From Leptolyngbya ohadii IS1 (GTDB lineage Bacteria; Cyanobacteriota; Cyanobacteriia; Elainellales; Elainellaceae), in the NCBI RefSeq assembly GCF_002215035.1, contig NZ_NKFP01000006.1, positions 818,530-882,529 on the forward strand: a stretch of DNA of 64,000 nucleotides, given 5' to 3'. The notes beneath the pieces were generated by a model that saw nothing but the letters and a program-made list of their open reading frames with translations, was not told the DNA's origin and searched no databases. This document shows, in pieces, positions 46,471 to 55,841 of this stretch. The translations under genes and the position numbers were made by a program. The stretch's first letter is position 1. Each line of letters opens with the position of its first letter.

Positions 46471-46856
46471 GATGCTCTGTCGCTCCAAACTTGGGTAAAA
46501 AATCTCGGTAACGGTAGGATAGGGTAACGCGATCGGCTACGTCTATCAAAAGCAAAATTTTAGTCTGAATCTGGCTTTTCTGCTGTACAGAGTTCAAGAC
46601 AAATTTGCATCGCTGAAATCAGAGACAGCCTGCCTGTCAGAACAAGTCAGCAATCGACCCGACCGAATGGATTAAATAAATTTAACATTAGAGATAGAAG
46701 TCAGCCGAAGTCGAGGGCAGTTCAGCAAATCCGGGGACGCAGCACACAGATTGCCTCACGATTCGTTTTTCCCGCAGGCAATCCCCCCGCTCCTCCGTCG
46801 GCTGCATTCTAAACTGATGAACTTCAAGACCGTTTATTTCAAGATTGGGGCGTTTA
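46471..46856. other. argC-ribBA divergent intergenic region
   Basis: 386 bp that should hold promoters for argC and ribBA. I looked for an FMN riboswitch in front of ribBA and saw none of its conserved core. Confidence 0.5.
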
Positions 46857-48614
46857 ATGGTGGAACCGCTACAGGGACAAGAGGATTCCGGTTTGAATTT
46901 GGGTCTAGATTCCGGTACAGCATTTCAGTTTGACTCGATCGAATCTGCGCTGGCAGACCTGAAGGCAGGACGATCGATCGTGGTCGTAGATGACGAAAAC
47001 CGCGAGAACGAAGGCGATATTATCTGCGCGGCTCAGTTTGCGACACCGGACATGATTAACTTCATGGCGGTTGAAGCACGGGGCTTAATTTGCTTGGCAA
47101 TGACGGGCGATCGGCTGGATGAGTTAGATCTGCCTCTGATGGTCAGCGGTCGTGCCTTTGAGGACAGCAACGAGCAAACCGCCTTTACCGTCAGTATTGA
47201 TGGAGCTTTGCATTTGGGTGTGGGGACGGGAATTTCGGCGGACGATCGGGCTAGAACCATTCAGCTTGCGATTAATCCCAACACGAAGCCTGAAGATCTG
47301 CGTCGTCCCGGTCACATTTTTCCGCTGCGAGCAAAAGAGGGCGGTGTCCTGAAGCGGGCAGGGCATACGGAAGCGGGGGTGGATTTAGCACGACTGGCGG
47401 GACTCTATCCGGCGGGTGTGATCTGCGAGATTCAAAACCCGGATGGCTCAATGGCGCGACTGCCGCAGTTAATTGAATATTCTCGAAACCACAATCTCAA
47501 GATCATCAGCATTGCTGACCTGATTAGCTATCGCCTCCAGCACGAACGGTTTGTGCAGCGGGAAGCCGTCGCCGATCTGCCTACCCAGTTCGGACACTTC
47601 CAGGTCTACGCCTACCGCAATATGCTGGACAATTCCGAGCATCTGGCGATCGTCAAAGGCGACCCAGCAACTTTCAAAGACAAAACCGTGATGGTGCGCG
47701 TCCACTCGGAATGTCTAACCGGAGATGCGTTGGGTTCGCTGCGGTGCGACTGCCGAATGCAGCTTCAAGCAGCCCTCAAGATGATCGAGTCTGCGGGGGA
47801 AGGCGTCGTTGTGTATCTGCGGCAGGAAGGTCGCGGAATTGGACTGGTCAACAAGCTAAAAGCCTATTCGCTGCAAGACATGGGGCTGGATACGGTCGAA
47901 GCAAACGAAAAGCTCGGCTTCCCGGCGGATCAGCGCAACTACGGCATCGGCGCACAAATTCTCAACGATGTGAAAGTCCAGAAATTCAGCCTGATTACTA
48001 ATAATCCGCGCAAGATCGCCGGACTTAAAGGCTACGGACTGGAGATGGTCGATCGCGTGCCGCTGCTCATTGAAGCCACGACCTACAACGCTGACTATCT
48101 GGCAACTAAGGCTGAGAAACTGGGACACCTGCTGCTGCGAACCTATCTCGTTACTGTTGCAATTCAGTGGCAAGAGGATCAGCTTTCCGTCACCGATCGC
48201 TACGATCGCCTGGAAAAAATTCGTGCCCTCGCCCAAGCCCACGATCTGCTGCTGCAAGAGGAAGCCCGATCGCTGGCAAGTGCCCTGTTCAGCAAATCAT
48301 CGCTCATCTTCCACCTCGGCTTCGACCAGATCAACCTTTCCACACCCGACTGGTATCAGCAACCCGACCATCCCTACGTGCAGGCGATCGGCAAAATCCT
48401 CGACGAGCTAACCCACTGGACATCTGTGCAGCAGATTGAATTCCTGGTTGCCACTGGACAAGACCCACTGACTAATCTACAGGTGCAGCTCGATCGCCAG
48501 ATCTTTAGACTCGATCGGACTCAACCAGAGACGAACGTGCTGCCCTCGCAGGTGTGCAAGCAACTTGAGACGCAGCGGATCTATGTGTTTTCAGAGCATC
48601 CGCCGATGGATTAA
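46857..48614 (+). CDS. ribBA: Bifunctional DHBP synthase/GTP cyclohydrolase II
   Basis: 585 residues from the ATG at 46857 (the frame extends to a TTG at 46845). The N-terminal RibB part has [14 protein letters not shown] and the acidic loop. The C-terminal RibA part has the zinc site [18 protein letters not shown] and [16 protein letters not shown]. Together they make both riboflavin precursors. About 160 residues follow the RibA core ([20 protein letters not shown] onward), longer than the usual proteobacterial protein. Other cyanobacterial RibBA proteins also have an extension, as I recall. Confidence 0.95.
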   Translation: MVEPLQGQEDSGLNLGLDSGTAFQFDSIESALADLKAGRSIVVVDDENRENEGDIICAAQFATPDMINFMAVEARGLICLAMTGDRLDELDLPLMVSGRAFEDSNEQTAFTVSIDGALHLGVGTGISADDRARTIQLAINPNTKPEDLRRPGHIFPLRAKEGGVLKRAGHTEAGVDLARLAGLYPAGVICEIQNPDGSMARLPQLIEYSRNHNLKIISIADLISYRLQHERFVQREAVADLPTQFGHFQVYAYRNMLDNSEHLAIVKGDPATFKDKTVMVRVHSECLTGDALGSLRCDCRMQLQAALKMIESAGEGVVVYLRQEGRGIGLVNKLKAYSLQDMGLDTVEANEKLGFPADQRNYGIGAQILNDVKVQKFSLITNNPRKIAGLKGYGLEMVDRVPLLIEATTYNADYLATKAEKLGHLLLRTYLVTVAIQWQEDQLSVTDRYDRLEKIRALAQAHDLLLQEEARSLASALFSKSSLIFHLGFDQINLSTPDWYQQPDHPYVQAIGKILDELTHWTSVQQIEFLVATGQDPLTNLQVQLDRQIFRLDRTQPETNVLPSQVCKQLETQRIYVFSEHPPMD

Positions 48615-49064
48615 GGAAATGCTGGAGGAGCCGCAGGGGGGTATCGCCCCCTAAATCCCCCACTATCATCTGCCGCTCCTCAGGAGCGAGGGGGGACTTT
48701 GAGACATCAAATTTTGATTTGCAAATGGACCCTCTGCTGGTTCTTGCTCCAATGCTCTGCTTTGGAATGTTCTAAGGAAGGCTCTGCCTCTAGGTCGTAT
48801 AAGCGGCAGCTTGCATCAAACCCACGTTCAGGCTAAGCCTAGTTATCAGGGTTTAAGGCTTTAATCGAACTGAAAGGGATGTCTTTATGGGTTTAATTCC
48901 CCCCTAGAATTGGGGGGTTAGGGGGGCGAGTTAGTTTTACCTGCAAAGACTCTGTTTTGCAAAGACACCAATCTCACTACAGTTCATTGCAAACCCGATC
49001 CCCCAACCAAAACAGAGCGACAATAGAGATAGATCAAGAACGATCGCCACAATTGGAGGTCACT
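48615..49064. other. Intergenic region with C/G-run repeats
   Basis: 450 bp holding two C/G-run palindromic repeats: about 48640-48710 and about 48895-48930. They resemble the repeat at 22015. It also has a GCTCCTCAGGAGC palindrome. No gene is supported until the small membrane protein. Confidence 0.6.
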
Positions 49065-49187
49065 ATGCATACTCCGATTCGCCACATTTCTTCCAAGTCC
49101 TATTCCACATCTTTTTTGATTGATCTACTGACTCTGATTCTGGCTGTTGTGATCTGGTGGTTGCTCATTGCGCCGATCGCAGTCTAG
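49065..49187 (+). CDS. Small membrane protein, 40 aa
   Basis: 40 residues from an ATG with a perfect GGAGGT ribosome-binding site 4 bp upstream. A short polar N-terminus (MHTPIRHISSKSYS) is followed by one long hydrophobic helix (LIDLLTLILAVVIWWLLIAP). It is probably a single-span membrane peptide. The strong ribosome-binding site argues for translation. No family known to me. Confidence 0.65.
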   Translation: MHTPIRHISSKSYSTSFLIDLLTLILAVVIWWLLIAPIAV

Positions 49188-49548
49188 TTTTTTAAATCTC
49201 CAGATTTACCTCGCTCCAAAACCGACTCCGTAGGGTAGCAGAAAACGGTATCGGTGGGAACGTTTCAGCCCTCCGTCGGGTAGGCAAATATGCTAAAATT
49301 TCATAGTTAGCGAGTGATACTTAGCAGTGTGCTGATCGGGCAATCTCTGGGTCAGAATATCAGTCTGAATACCGGACTAAACGCACAACACAACGAGGGT
49401 CGGTTGCTTGCCTGTGGCTCAAAAACATCAGGACGACAGGCAGGTTTTTAGAGCAGCAGGGTTTTGCTGTTGCTGCTCAATGTAGGTTCTAGCTTATCGC
49501 CTCTAGACAGCCTGCTAAACACTCACAGATCTGGAGCTTTTTCACGGT
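49188..49548. other. gyrA leader region
   Basis: 361 bp upstream of gyrA. TATGCTAAAATTTC near 49288 is a possible -10 region. No RNA gene recognised. Confidence 0.4.
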
Positions 49549-52107
49549 ATGAGTATTCCCCAGGAGCGAATCGTTCCCACCGATCTGCGGAACGAGATGT
49601 CCCGATCGTATTTGGAATACGCGATGAGCGTCATCGTCGGTCGGGCATTACCAGACGCGCGGGATGGACTCAAGCCAGTTCACCGCCGCATCCTCTATGC
49701 AATGCACGAGTTGGGCTTAACGCACGATCGCCCCTTCCGAAAGTGTGCCCGTGTGGTGGGGGAAGTGCTGGGTAAATATCACCCCCACGGCGATACGGCG
49801 GTCTACGATGCCCTGGTGCGAATGGCGCAGGACTTCTCGATGCGTCACCCGCTGATTAACGGACACGGCAACTTCGGGTCGATCGACAATGATCCCCCGG
49901 CAGCAATGCGATACACCGAGTGTCGTTTGCAGGCGTTAACCTCCAGTGCGCTGCTGCAAGACATCGAATCGGAAACCGTTGATTTTGGCGACAACTTCGA
50001 CGGTTCGCAGCAAGAACCCCTCGTCATGCCTGCCCGTGTGCCGCAGCTTTTGCTGAACGGATCTTCTGGGATCGCCGTCGGCATGGCAACCAATATTCCG
50101 CCCCATAACCTGGGCGAACTGCTGGACGGCGTGGTGGCACTGATTCAGAATCCAGAGATCACCGATCTGGAACTGATGCAGTACATCCCCGGTCCCGACT
50201 TCCCCACAGGCGGACAAATCCTCGGCACTAGCGGCATCCGCGAAGCATACACGACCGGACGCGGCTCGATCACGATGCGGGGCGTGGCAAATATTGAGAC
50301 GATCGAACTGCGGGGTAGACCCGATCGCGAAGCCATCATCATCACCGAACTGCCCTACCAGACTAATAAAGCTGGCATGATCGAGCGTATCGCCGAAATG
50401 GTGAATGAGCGTCGATTAGAGGGCATTGCTGATATTCGGGACGAGAGCGATCGCGACGGAATGCGGATTGTGATCGAACTGCGCCGGGATGCCTACCCGC
50501 GTGTGGTGCTGAACAATCTCTATAAGCAAACGCCACTGCAAACCAACTTCGGTGTCAATATGCTGGCGCTGGTGGATGGTGAGCCGCAAATCCTGAGTCT
50601 GAAGCAGTCTCTCCAGGTCTTCCTCGACTTTCGGATCGAGACAATTACGCGCCGGACGCGGTATGAGCTTCGCAAGGCAGAGGAGCGGGATCACATCCTG
50701 CAAGGCTACCTGATTGCGCTGCAAAATCTGGATGCCATCATCGCCCTGATTCGCCACGCGGCAGATACCGTCTCCGCCAAGCAGGAACTCATCCAGACCT
50801 ACCGGCTCTCAGAGGCACAGGCAGATGCCATTCTGCAAATGCAGCTCCGCCGCCTCACCGCCCTCGAATCGGAAAAGATTCAGCAGGAACACGAGGATCT
50901 TCAGCGCAAGATTATCGACTTGCAGGACATCCTGGCACGGCGAGAACGCATCCTGCAAATGATCGAAACCGAGATTGGGGAACTGCGATCGTCCTTCTCT
51001 AACAAACGCCGCACGATTATCGAAACGATCGATGGTGAACTGGGCGACATGGATCTGATTGCCAATGAGCAGGCGATCATTCTGCTGACTGAGCAGGGCT
51101 ACCTGAAGCGGATGCCTATGAGCAGCTTTGAGGCTCAGAGTCGCGCCACTCGCGGGAAGTCCGGCACTCGCATGAAGGAAGATGACGTAGTAGAACACTT
51201 CCTCACCTGCTGCGACCACGATAGCGTCCTGTTCTTCAGCGATCGCGGCACGGTTTACTGCGGGAGGGCGTATCAGATTCCGGTCAGTTCGCGGAACGCT
51301 CGCGGAATGCCAATCGTGCAGATGCTACCCATCTCTCACGAAGAGAAAATTACGTCGATCGTGCCTGTCTCCGAGTTTGCGAACGACGAGTATCTGGTAA
51401 TGCTGACCCAGAAGGGCTTCATCAAGAAGACCCAGCTTTCCGCCTTCAGCAACATCCGCGCCAACGGACTAATTGCGATCTCGTTGGAAGAGGGCGATCA
51501 GCTACGCTGGGTGCGTCGTGCCAGAGTTGAAGACAGTATCATGATCGGCTCGCGTCAGGGGATGTCGATCCACTTCCGGGCAACGCACGAGCAACTGCGT
51601 CCTTTGGGTCGTGCCACGCGCGGAGTCCGGGCAATGTCGCTGCGGGAAGGCGATGAGCTAATCAGCATGGACATCCTTCCATCTCAGGTCGTCGCTCAGG
51701 TGGCAGAAGCCGATGCTCCCGAAAGCGAATCTGAAGAAGTGCTGGATAATGAAACCTCCCAGCAGGGTCCGTGGGCACTGGTCATTACCACTGGTGGACT
51801 GGGCAAACGGGTTCCGGTCACGCAGTTCCGCCTGCAAAATCGGGCAGGTATGGGTCTCCGCGCCATCAAGTTCCGTAAGCAGGGCGATCGTCTTGCCGCT
51901 TTGCAGGTGGTCAACGAAGACGACGAAATCGTGATCGTCAGCAGTCGAGGCATTATCATCCGTCAGGCAGTCAAAGCCATCTCCTGTCAGTCTCGTGCTG
52001 CCACCGGAGTCCGGGTACAGCGGTTAGATGAGGATGATGCGATCGTTGCTGTGGCGCTGGTTCCCCCGTCGAACGGTGAAGAAGAACTCGCAGAGTCAGC
52101 GGAATAG
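49549..52107 (+). CDS. gyrA: DNA gyrase subunit A
   Basis: 852 residues. The catalytic Tyr122 is in [10 protein letters not shown] and the winged-helix region [17 protein letters not shown] is present; the position equal to E. coli Ser83 is Thr and Asp87 is conserved. The C-terminal beta-pinwheel repeats follow, with [10 protein letters not shown] as the GyrA-box-like segment and an acidic end. With GyrB it introduces negative supercoils. An own promoter and a clear terminator frame the gene. Confidence 0.95.
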   Translation: MSIPQERIVPTDLRNEMSRSYLEYAMSVIVGRALPDARDGLKPVHRRILYAMHELGLTHDRPFRKCARVVGEVLGKYHPHGDTAVYDALVRMAQDFSMRHPLINGHGNFGSIDNDPPAAMRYTECRLQALTSSALLQDIESETVDFGDNFDGSQQEPLVMPARVPQLLLNGSSGIAVGMATNIPPHNLGELLDGVVALIQNPEITDLELMQYIPGPDFPTGGQILGTSGIREAYTTGRGSITMRGVANIETIELRGRPDREAIIITELPYQTNKAGMIERIAEMVNERRLEGIADIRDESDRDGMRIVIELRRDAYPRVVLNNLYKQTPLQTNFGVNMLALVDGEPQILSLKQSLQVFLDFRIETITRRTRYELRKAEERDHILQGYLIALQNLDAIIALIRHAADTVSAKQELIQTYRLSEAQADAILQMQLRRLTALESEKIQQEHEDLQRKIIDLQDILARRERILQMIETEIGELRSSFSNKRRTIIETIDGELGDMDLIANEQAIILLTEQGYLKRMPMSSFEAQSRATRGKSGTRMKEDDVVEHFLTCCDHDSVLFFSDRGTVYCGRAYQIPVSSRNARGMPIVQMLPISHEEKITSIVPVSEFANDEYLVMLTQKGFIKKTQLSAFSNIRANGLIAISLEEGDQLRWVRRARVEDSIMIGSRQGMSIHFRATHEQLRPLGRATRGVRAMSLREGDELISMDILPSQVVAQVAEADAPESESEEVLDNETSQQGPWALVITTGGLGKRVPVTQFRLQNRAGMGLRAIKFRKQGDRLAALQVVNEDDEIVIVSSRGIIIRQAVKAISCQSRAATGVRVQRLDEDDAIVAVALVPPSNGEEELAESAE

Positions 52108-52132
52108 GCTTGCTGTAAACGAATAAACTTCG

Positions 52133-52160
52133 GGGTGGACAGCAAATCCGCCCTTTTTTT
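52133..52160 (+). terminator. Rho-independent terminator of gyrA
   Basis: GGGTGGA/TCCGCCC stem (one G-U pair), CAGCAAA loop and seven T, 25 bp after the gyrA stop. Confidence 0.88.
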
Positions 52161-52207
52161 GTAGTTTGTTTGGGGACTGAGCGATCGTCCTATTTGTCAG
52201 ACAGTCT

Positions 52208-52332
52208 GATCTCGTGTGATCTCGTGTCTAGGCTCCGCCTAGATATGGCTCGGATGCGGCTCTGCCGCTTACTATAACCGGGAGGCAGAGCCTCCAAAAG
52301 GCATTCCAACGCAGAGCATTGGAACGAGGAGT
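52208..52332. repeat. Tandem duplication and palindromic intergenic repeats
   Basis: A 10-bp duplication TGATCTCGTG (52208-52227) is followed by several small palindromes: TAGGCTCCGCCTA, GAGGCAGAGCCTC and CATTCCAACGCAGAGCATTGGAACG. Their AGGCAGAGCCT-like core is a common dispersed repeat of filamentous cyanobacteria. Confidence 0.65.
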
Positions 52333-52335
52333 ATT

Positions 52336-53745
52336 TCACGGCGTAACAGGCACAAAATCAAACCCATAGCCCGATCGCCTGCCCGGTTCCACGGTGACAA
52401 GCTGCATAGGCTGAGATCGATCGCCAGAGGACAAAAAGCGCACGGTTCCGGTTGCGCCTTGCAGGGTAAAGTTTGAACTGGCGAGGGTTTGCTGTACACC
52501 CTGTCGCGTAGGGTTTTGCTTTAGTCCTGCGATGAGTACCTCCGCCGCATCGTAAGCCATTGCGGTACGCCAGTTGACATCGCCGCCCCAAAACTGCCGG
52601 GATTCCTGCACAAAGGGCGTATTCGGATTGGCAAGCAGAATCCAGGGCACTGCCACCACCATTTCTTCCGCTGCTGCCCCGCCCACTTCCAGGGTTTTCG
52701 GATCGTACATATCATCCCCTGCCAAAATGGGTAACCGTTTCTGATTCACTGTAATGACCTGCAATGCCAGATTCAGCACACCGCTACTGGGAAACAGCAC
52801 CAGCACCTCCGCCCCCTGTTGGGTTGCCTGCTCGATCGCATTAGAAGCACTGAATCCAGGATTGTTCAGATCAAAATCAGCAACGACTTGCCCTCCATCG
52901 TTTGCTACTGCCGTTGTAAATTCGTCCTTGAGGGAAAGGCTGTACTGGCTGCTGGAGTCAAAAAATATCGCGGCGTTTTTGCGCTGCAAGCGGCTCAGCA
53001 TATCGCGAGAGAGGGTCGTGGCAGAAAATCGATCGCTCGGCACGGTGCGAAACACATAGTCTCCTAAATTGGAAAGCTGCACCGCCGTACTGGTGGGCGA
53101 AATCATGACCAGCCCGTTCTGCTGATAAACTTCCCCAGCAGCCAGGGAAGCCCCGCTGCTAAAGTGCCCGACTACCCCCAGCACAGAGCCATCCTGCACG
53201 AGCGATCGCGCCACATTAGGAGCCAGAGCTGGATTGCTGTCATCGCTGGCAATTTTGACCTTGAGCGGTACGCCGTTAATTCCCCCCGCCCGATTCACTT
53301 CCTCCTGTGCCTGGGCGACTCCCCGCAGAATTTCCAGCGCAGTATTGAGGGAGGTTGCCATCGGTACAGCGACGGCGATCGTGTAGGACTTTTGCTGACC
53401 GATGCGGGCATTGTTAAGGTAAATTAAAGCCTCTGGGTCGTTGCGGTTTGCCTGAAGGCTATCGGTAAAATTCTGGACTGCCTGCTCAAAGTTCCCGGCT
53501 TTCATTGCGTCGATGCCCGCCTGCTTCTGCGGAGAGGCATTGCTGGGGTCTAAAAGCTGTGTTCCCTCGCTGAATCGATCGTCAGTTGCCGCCACCGAAC
53601 CGCTCGACTGGGAATTGGATGCAGTGACACCGGGAACCCCCGATCGAAAGACTCGGTTCAATAAAAGCCATCCCCCACCCCCCAACAGCAGGAGCGTCAG
53701 CAGCAGGGCAGCAATCAGGGCAGGCGTTTCGTTTTTCTGGGACAT
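52336..53745 (-). CDS. ABC transporter substrate-binding protein (branched-chain amino acid type), membrane-anchored
   Basis: 469 residues. A single N-terminal membrane helix (ALIAALLLTLLLLGGGGWLLL) anchors it. A short TPR-like segment follows (KQAGIDAMKAGNFEQAVQNF). From residue 130 it is a periplasmic-binding fold of the LivJ/Leu-Ile-Val type (EILRGVAQAQEEVNRAGGIN; VVGHFSSGASLAAGEVYQQ). It lies just downstream of a Ser/Thr kinase on the same strand, a pairing seen in other cyanobacteria, where it may act as a sensor rather than a transporter. Its first 117 bp-scale region is also found as a second copy inside the scrambled kinase. Confidence 0.88.
   Translation of the reverse strand: MSQKNETPALIAALLLTLLLLGGGGWLLLNRVFRSGVPGVTASNSQSSGSVAATDDRFSEGTQLLDPSNASPQKQAGIDAMKAGNFEQAVQNFTDSLQANRNDPEALIYLNNARIGQQKSYTIAVAVPMATSLNTALEILRGVAQAQEEVNRAGGINGVPLKVKIASDDSNPALAPNVARSLVQDGSVLGVVGHFSSGASLAAGEVYQQNGLVMISPTSTAVQLSNLGDYVFRTVPSDRFSATTLSRDMLSRLQRKNAAIFFDSSSQYSLSLKDEFTTAVANDGGQVVADFDLNNPGFSASNAIEQATQQGAEVLVLFPSSGVLNLALQVITVNQKRLPILAGDDMYDPKTLEVGGAAAEEMVVAVPWILLANPNTPFVQESRQFWGGDVNWRTAMAYDAAEVLIAGLKQNPTRQGVQQTLASSNFTLQGATGTVRFLSSGDRSQPMQLVTVEPGRRSGYGFDFVPVTP
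53589..53705. repeat. 117-bp direct repeat, copy 1 (in binding-protein gene)
   Basis: Identical to 54449-54565 in the same orientation. It covers the membrane helix and following linker of the binding protein. Confidence 0.9.
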
Positions 53746-53825
53746 AGGGTTCTGGAACAGCGGTTCGGGGACTCAGCGACAGCGAAAGACACAAATCAAT
53801 CCCAGATTAGCCACTTTTTGACGAT

Positions 53826-54203
53826 TTAGAGTATTTGGGCAACCAGTTTGTAAATTAACCGAAACACGATCGCCCCAAACAGCACAACCAGTGCGGAAAC
53901 ACCAGCCACAACTAGTACGGTATAGAGTGAATTTCCTCCCATCACAGCCAGCAAACGTTCCAGGATCGTCACATTAAACAGAGCAGACCGCAGAATCGGC
54001 AGGAAGAAAATTGCTGCCGTCGATCCGACCGCAATCAAAAATAAATCAACTCGTTCAATCCAGCGAAGCGACTGAGCCACTGCAACCCCCGCCACAATGC
54101 CCAGCAGGATCAGCCAGAAAATCGGCGTGAGAACCAGCGTTCCCAGCAGGCTCGCCAGCACGATCGCCCCAAACAGCACAACCAGTGCGGAAACACCAGC
54201 CAC
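53826..54203 (-). pseudogene. Detached C-terminal membrane module of the Ser/Thr kinase
   Basis: A 125-residue minus-strand frame with no N-terminal domain. The order of helices (ASLLGTLVLTPIFWLILLG; AQSLRWIERVDLFLIA; final FRLIYKLVAQIL) is what I recall from the C-terminal membrane part of four-Cys cyanobacterial kinases, so it is most likely the end of the kinase gene upstream, now separated from it. It begins and ends with the same 16 residues because a 49-bp sequence is present twice (53865-53913 and 54159-54207). The GTG start is fortuitous. Confidence 0.6.
53865..53913. repeat. 49-bp direct repeat, copy 1
   Basis: Identical to 54159-54207, same orientation; encodes the VAGVSALVVLFGAIV segment of the membrane module on the minus strand. 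Confidence 0.9.
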
Positions 54204-54207
54204 AACT
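54159..54207. repeat. 49-bp direct repeat, copy 2
   Basis: Second copy of 53865-53913. Its right end runs straight into the inverted kinase segment through the shared AGCCACAACT. Confidence 0.9.
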
Positions 54208-54384
54208 CTGGCACTGCTGGAAAGTCTGCTGCCCGTGCTGCAATTCGTTCACGATCGCGGCTCGATCCATCGCGACATCAAACCCTCCAACATCATGCGC
54301 CGCAAGGATGGAACCCTCTTCCTGCTGGACTTTGGCGCAGTGAAACAGGCAACCGCCTCCAATCCCGGACAGGCACAGTCTTCC

Positions 54385-55755
54385 TCAACGGGCATCTACT
54401 CCCAGGGCTTCGCACCGCCGGAACAGATGAAGGGCAATCAGGTCTATCCCGCCACCGAACCGCTCGACTGGGAATTGGATGCAGTGACACCGGGAACCCC
54501 CGATCGAAAGACTCGGTTCAATAAAAGCCATCCCCCACCCCCCAACAGCAGGAGCGTCAGCAGCATTAAGCAGGTGACAGCCAGGGCATAGAGATCGGTG
54601 GCGGGATAGACCTGATTGCCCTTCATCTGTTCCGGCGGTGCGAAGCCCTGGGAGTAGATGCCCGTTGAGGAAGACTGTGCCTGTCCGGGATTGGAGGCGG
54701 TTGCCTGTTTCACTGCGCCAAAGTCCAGCAGGAAGAGGGTTCCATCCTTGCGGCGCATGATGTTGGAGGGTTTGATGTCGCGATGGATCGAGCCGCGATC
54801 GTGAACGAATTGCAGCACGGGCAGCAGACTTTCCAGCAGTGCCAGAGTTGTGGCTGGGGGTGAGCATCAGCATTTTGTCCAGCACTGTGGCGAGACGATC
54901 GCTCACTTTCACATGAGAATGCCAGCTCCACTCATCTTTGTAGGTGTCGTAGAGATCCTGGGGTTGCTCTCTGGTCAGCAGCATTAAGCAGGTGACAGCC
55001 AGGGCATAGAGATCGGTGGCGGGATAGACCTGATTGCCCTTCATCTGTTCCGGCGGTGCGAAGCCCTGGGAGTAGATGCCCGTTGAGGAAGACTGTGCCT
55101 GTCCGGGATTGGAGGCGGTTGCCTGTTTCACTGCGCCAAAGTCCAGCAGGAAGAGGGTTCCATCCTTGCGGCGCATGATGTTGGAGGGTTTGATGTCGCG
55201 ATGGATCGAGCCGCGATCGTGAACGAATTGCAGCACGGGCAGCAGACTTTCCAGCAGTGCCAGAGTTTTGGCTTCCGAGAAGCGTCCCTGCTGTTCGAGT
55301 TCCTGTTCCAGGTTTTGCCCGTCGATGAATTCCTGCACCAGATAGAAAAACTGATCCGGGTCGTTGGCATAGCGGCGCGTCACGGGCAGGGCAAAAAACG
55401 CCAGCAAATCGGGAATCTGCGGATGGGTTCCCAATTCCTCCAGGACTTGACCTTCCCGCTCAAATAAATTCTGGGCAATTTCAAGCTGCTGGGACGTGAG
55501 TTGGGTCGAGGGCTGAAACTGCTTCACCACACAGAACCGCATCGCCGGAGTATAGCGATCGCGTGCCAGATAAGCCGTACCGAAGCCACCCTGTCCTAAG
55601 AGTTTGACGGCAAAGTAGCGACCTGCCAGCAGCAGTTCTAGACCGCAGGCAGTACAGTATTTTTGCGGAATCGTCTTCAGAGTTGCCGAATTGTCAAGAT
55701 CGGCAAAGTGATTCAGCGGACGAGGACAGCTTGGACGGGTACAGTACACTTCCAT
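54385..55755 (-). CDS. Four-Cys Ser/Thr protein kinase, 3' half scrambled
   Basis: The gene starts with a Cys knuckle (C5, C10, C34, C37), then a kinase domain: LLGQGGFGTAY loop, VVKQF Lys, IHRDIKPSN catalytic loop, LLDFGAVKQ and the GFAPPEQM activation segment. Kinase sequence is normal to residue 301 (LDKMLMLTPS). From there the frame enters a second copy of its own catalytic region out of register and continues as nonsense to 54385. The expected C-terminal membrane module lies at 53826-54160, beyond an inverted third copy. Either the gene is broken or the assembly is. It belongs with the binding-protein gene downstream. Confidence 0.8.
   Translation of the reverse strand: MEVYCTRPSCPRPLNHFADLDNSATLKTIPQKYCTACGLELLLAGRYFAVKLLGQGGFGTAYLARDRYTPAMRFCVVKQFQPSTQLTSQQLEIAQNLFEREGQVLEELGTHPQIPDLLAFFALPVTRRYANDPDQFFYLVQEFIDGQNLEQELEQQGRFSEAKTLALLESLLPVLQFVHDRGSIHRDIKPSNIMRRKDGTLFLLDFGAVKQATASNPGQAQSSSTGIYSQGFAPPEQMKGNQVYPATDLYALAVTCLMLLTREQPQDLYDTYKDEWSWHSHVKVSDRLATVLDKMLMLTPSHNSGTAGKSAARAAIRSRSRLDPSRHQTLQHHAPQGWNPLPAGLWRSETGNRLQSRTGTVFLNGHLLPGLRTAGTDEGQSGLSRHRSLCPGCHLLNAADAPAVGGWGMAFIEPSLSIGGSRCHCIQFPVERFGGGIDLIALHLFRRCEALGVDAR
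54449..54565. repeat. 117-bp direct repeat, copy 2
   Basis: Second copy of the binding-protein segment 53589-53705, joined to kinase sequence at both ends through about 10-bp shared words (CCGCCACCGA on the left, GTCAGCAGCA on the right). Confidence 0.9.
54556..54849. repeat. 294-bp direct repeat, copy B of kinase segment
   Basis: Identical to 54974-55267 in the same orientation, offset 418 bp. It repeats the catalytic loop and activation segment of the kinase. Confidence 0.92.
54974..55267. repeat. 294-bp direct repeat, copy A (parental kinase position)
   Basis: The copy that lies in frame in the kinase gene; copies B and C (inverted, 54196-54458) derive from it. Confidence 0.9.
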
Positions 55756-55841
55756 AAGTCCTCAATTCTGAGCCATAACTGCCTGAGAATCAAGGGTTTG
55801 CGTTAATTCTTTCCGTCCGAATCCTTCCGGCTCCAAGCCTT

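Larger units (their letters stand above)
54196..54857. repeat. 263-bp perfect inverted repeat with 136-bp spacer
   Basis: Arms 54196-54458 and 54595-54857 are exact reverse complements by base-by-base reading. Both arms are kinase catalytic-domain sequence (from LALLESLLPVLQF to NQVYPA). The spacer contains most of the second copy of the binding-protein segment (54449-54565). The left arm codes on the plus strand, the right on the minus. Confidence 0.92.

Noticed and set aside
46471-46856. Possible FMN riboswitch upstream of ribBA
   Set aside because: The conserved core and the paired arms of the FMN aptamer are absent.
54097-54591. Plus-strand frame with kinase sequence, 164 residues
   Set aside because: It is a chimera of the inverted kinase copy and antisense binding-protein DNA; it cannot be a functional kinase.
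54444-54818. Minus-strand frame joining kinase to a membrane helix
   Set aside because: Tempting as a kinase-receptor fusion, but both parts are exact copies of neighbouring genes joined at a 10-bp shared word, so it is a product of the rearrangement.
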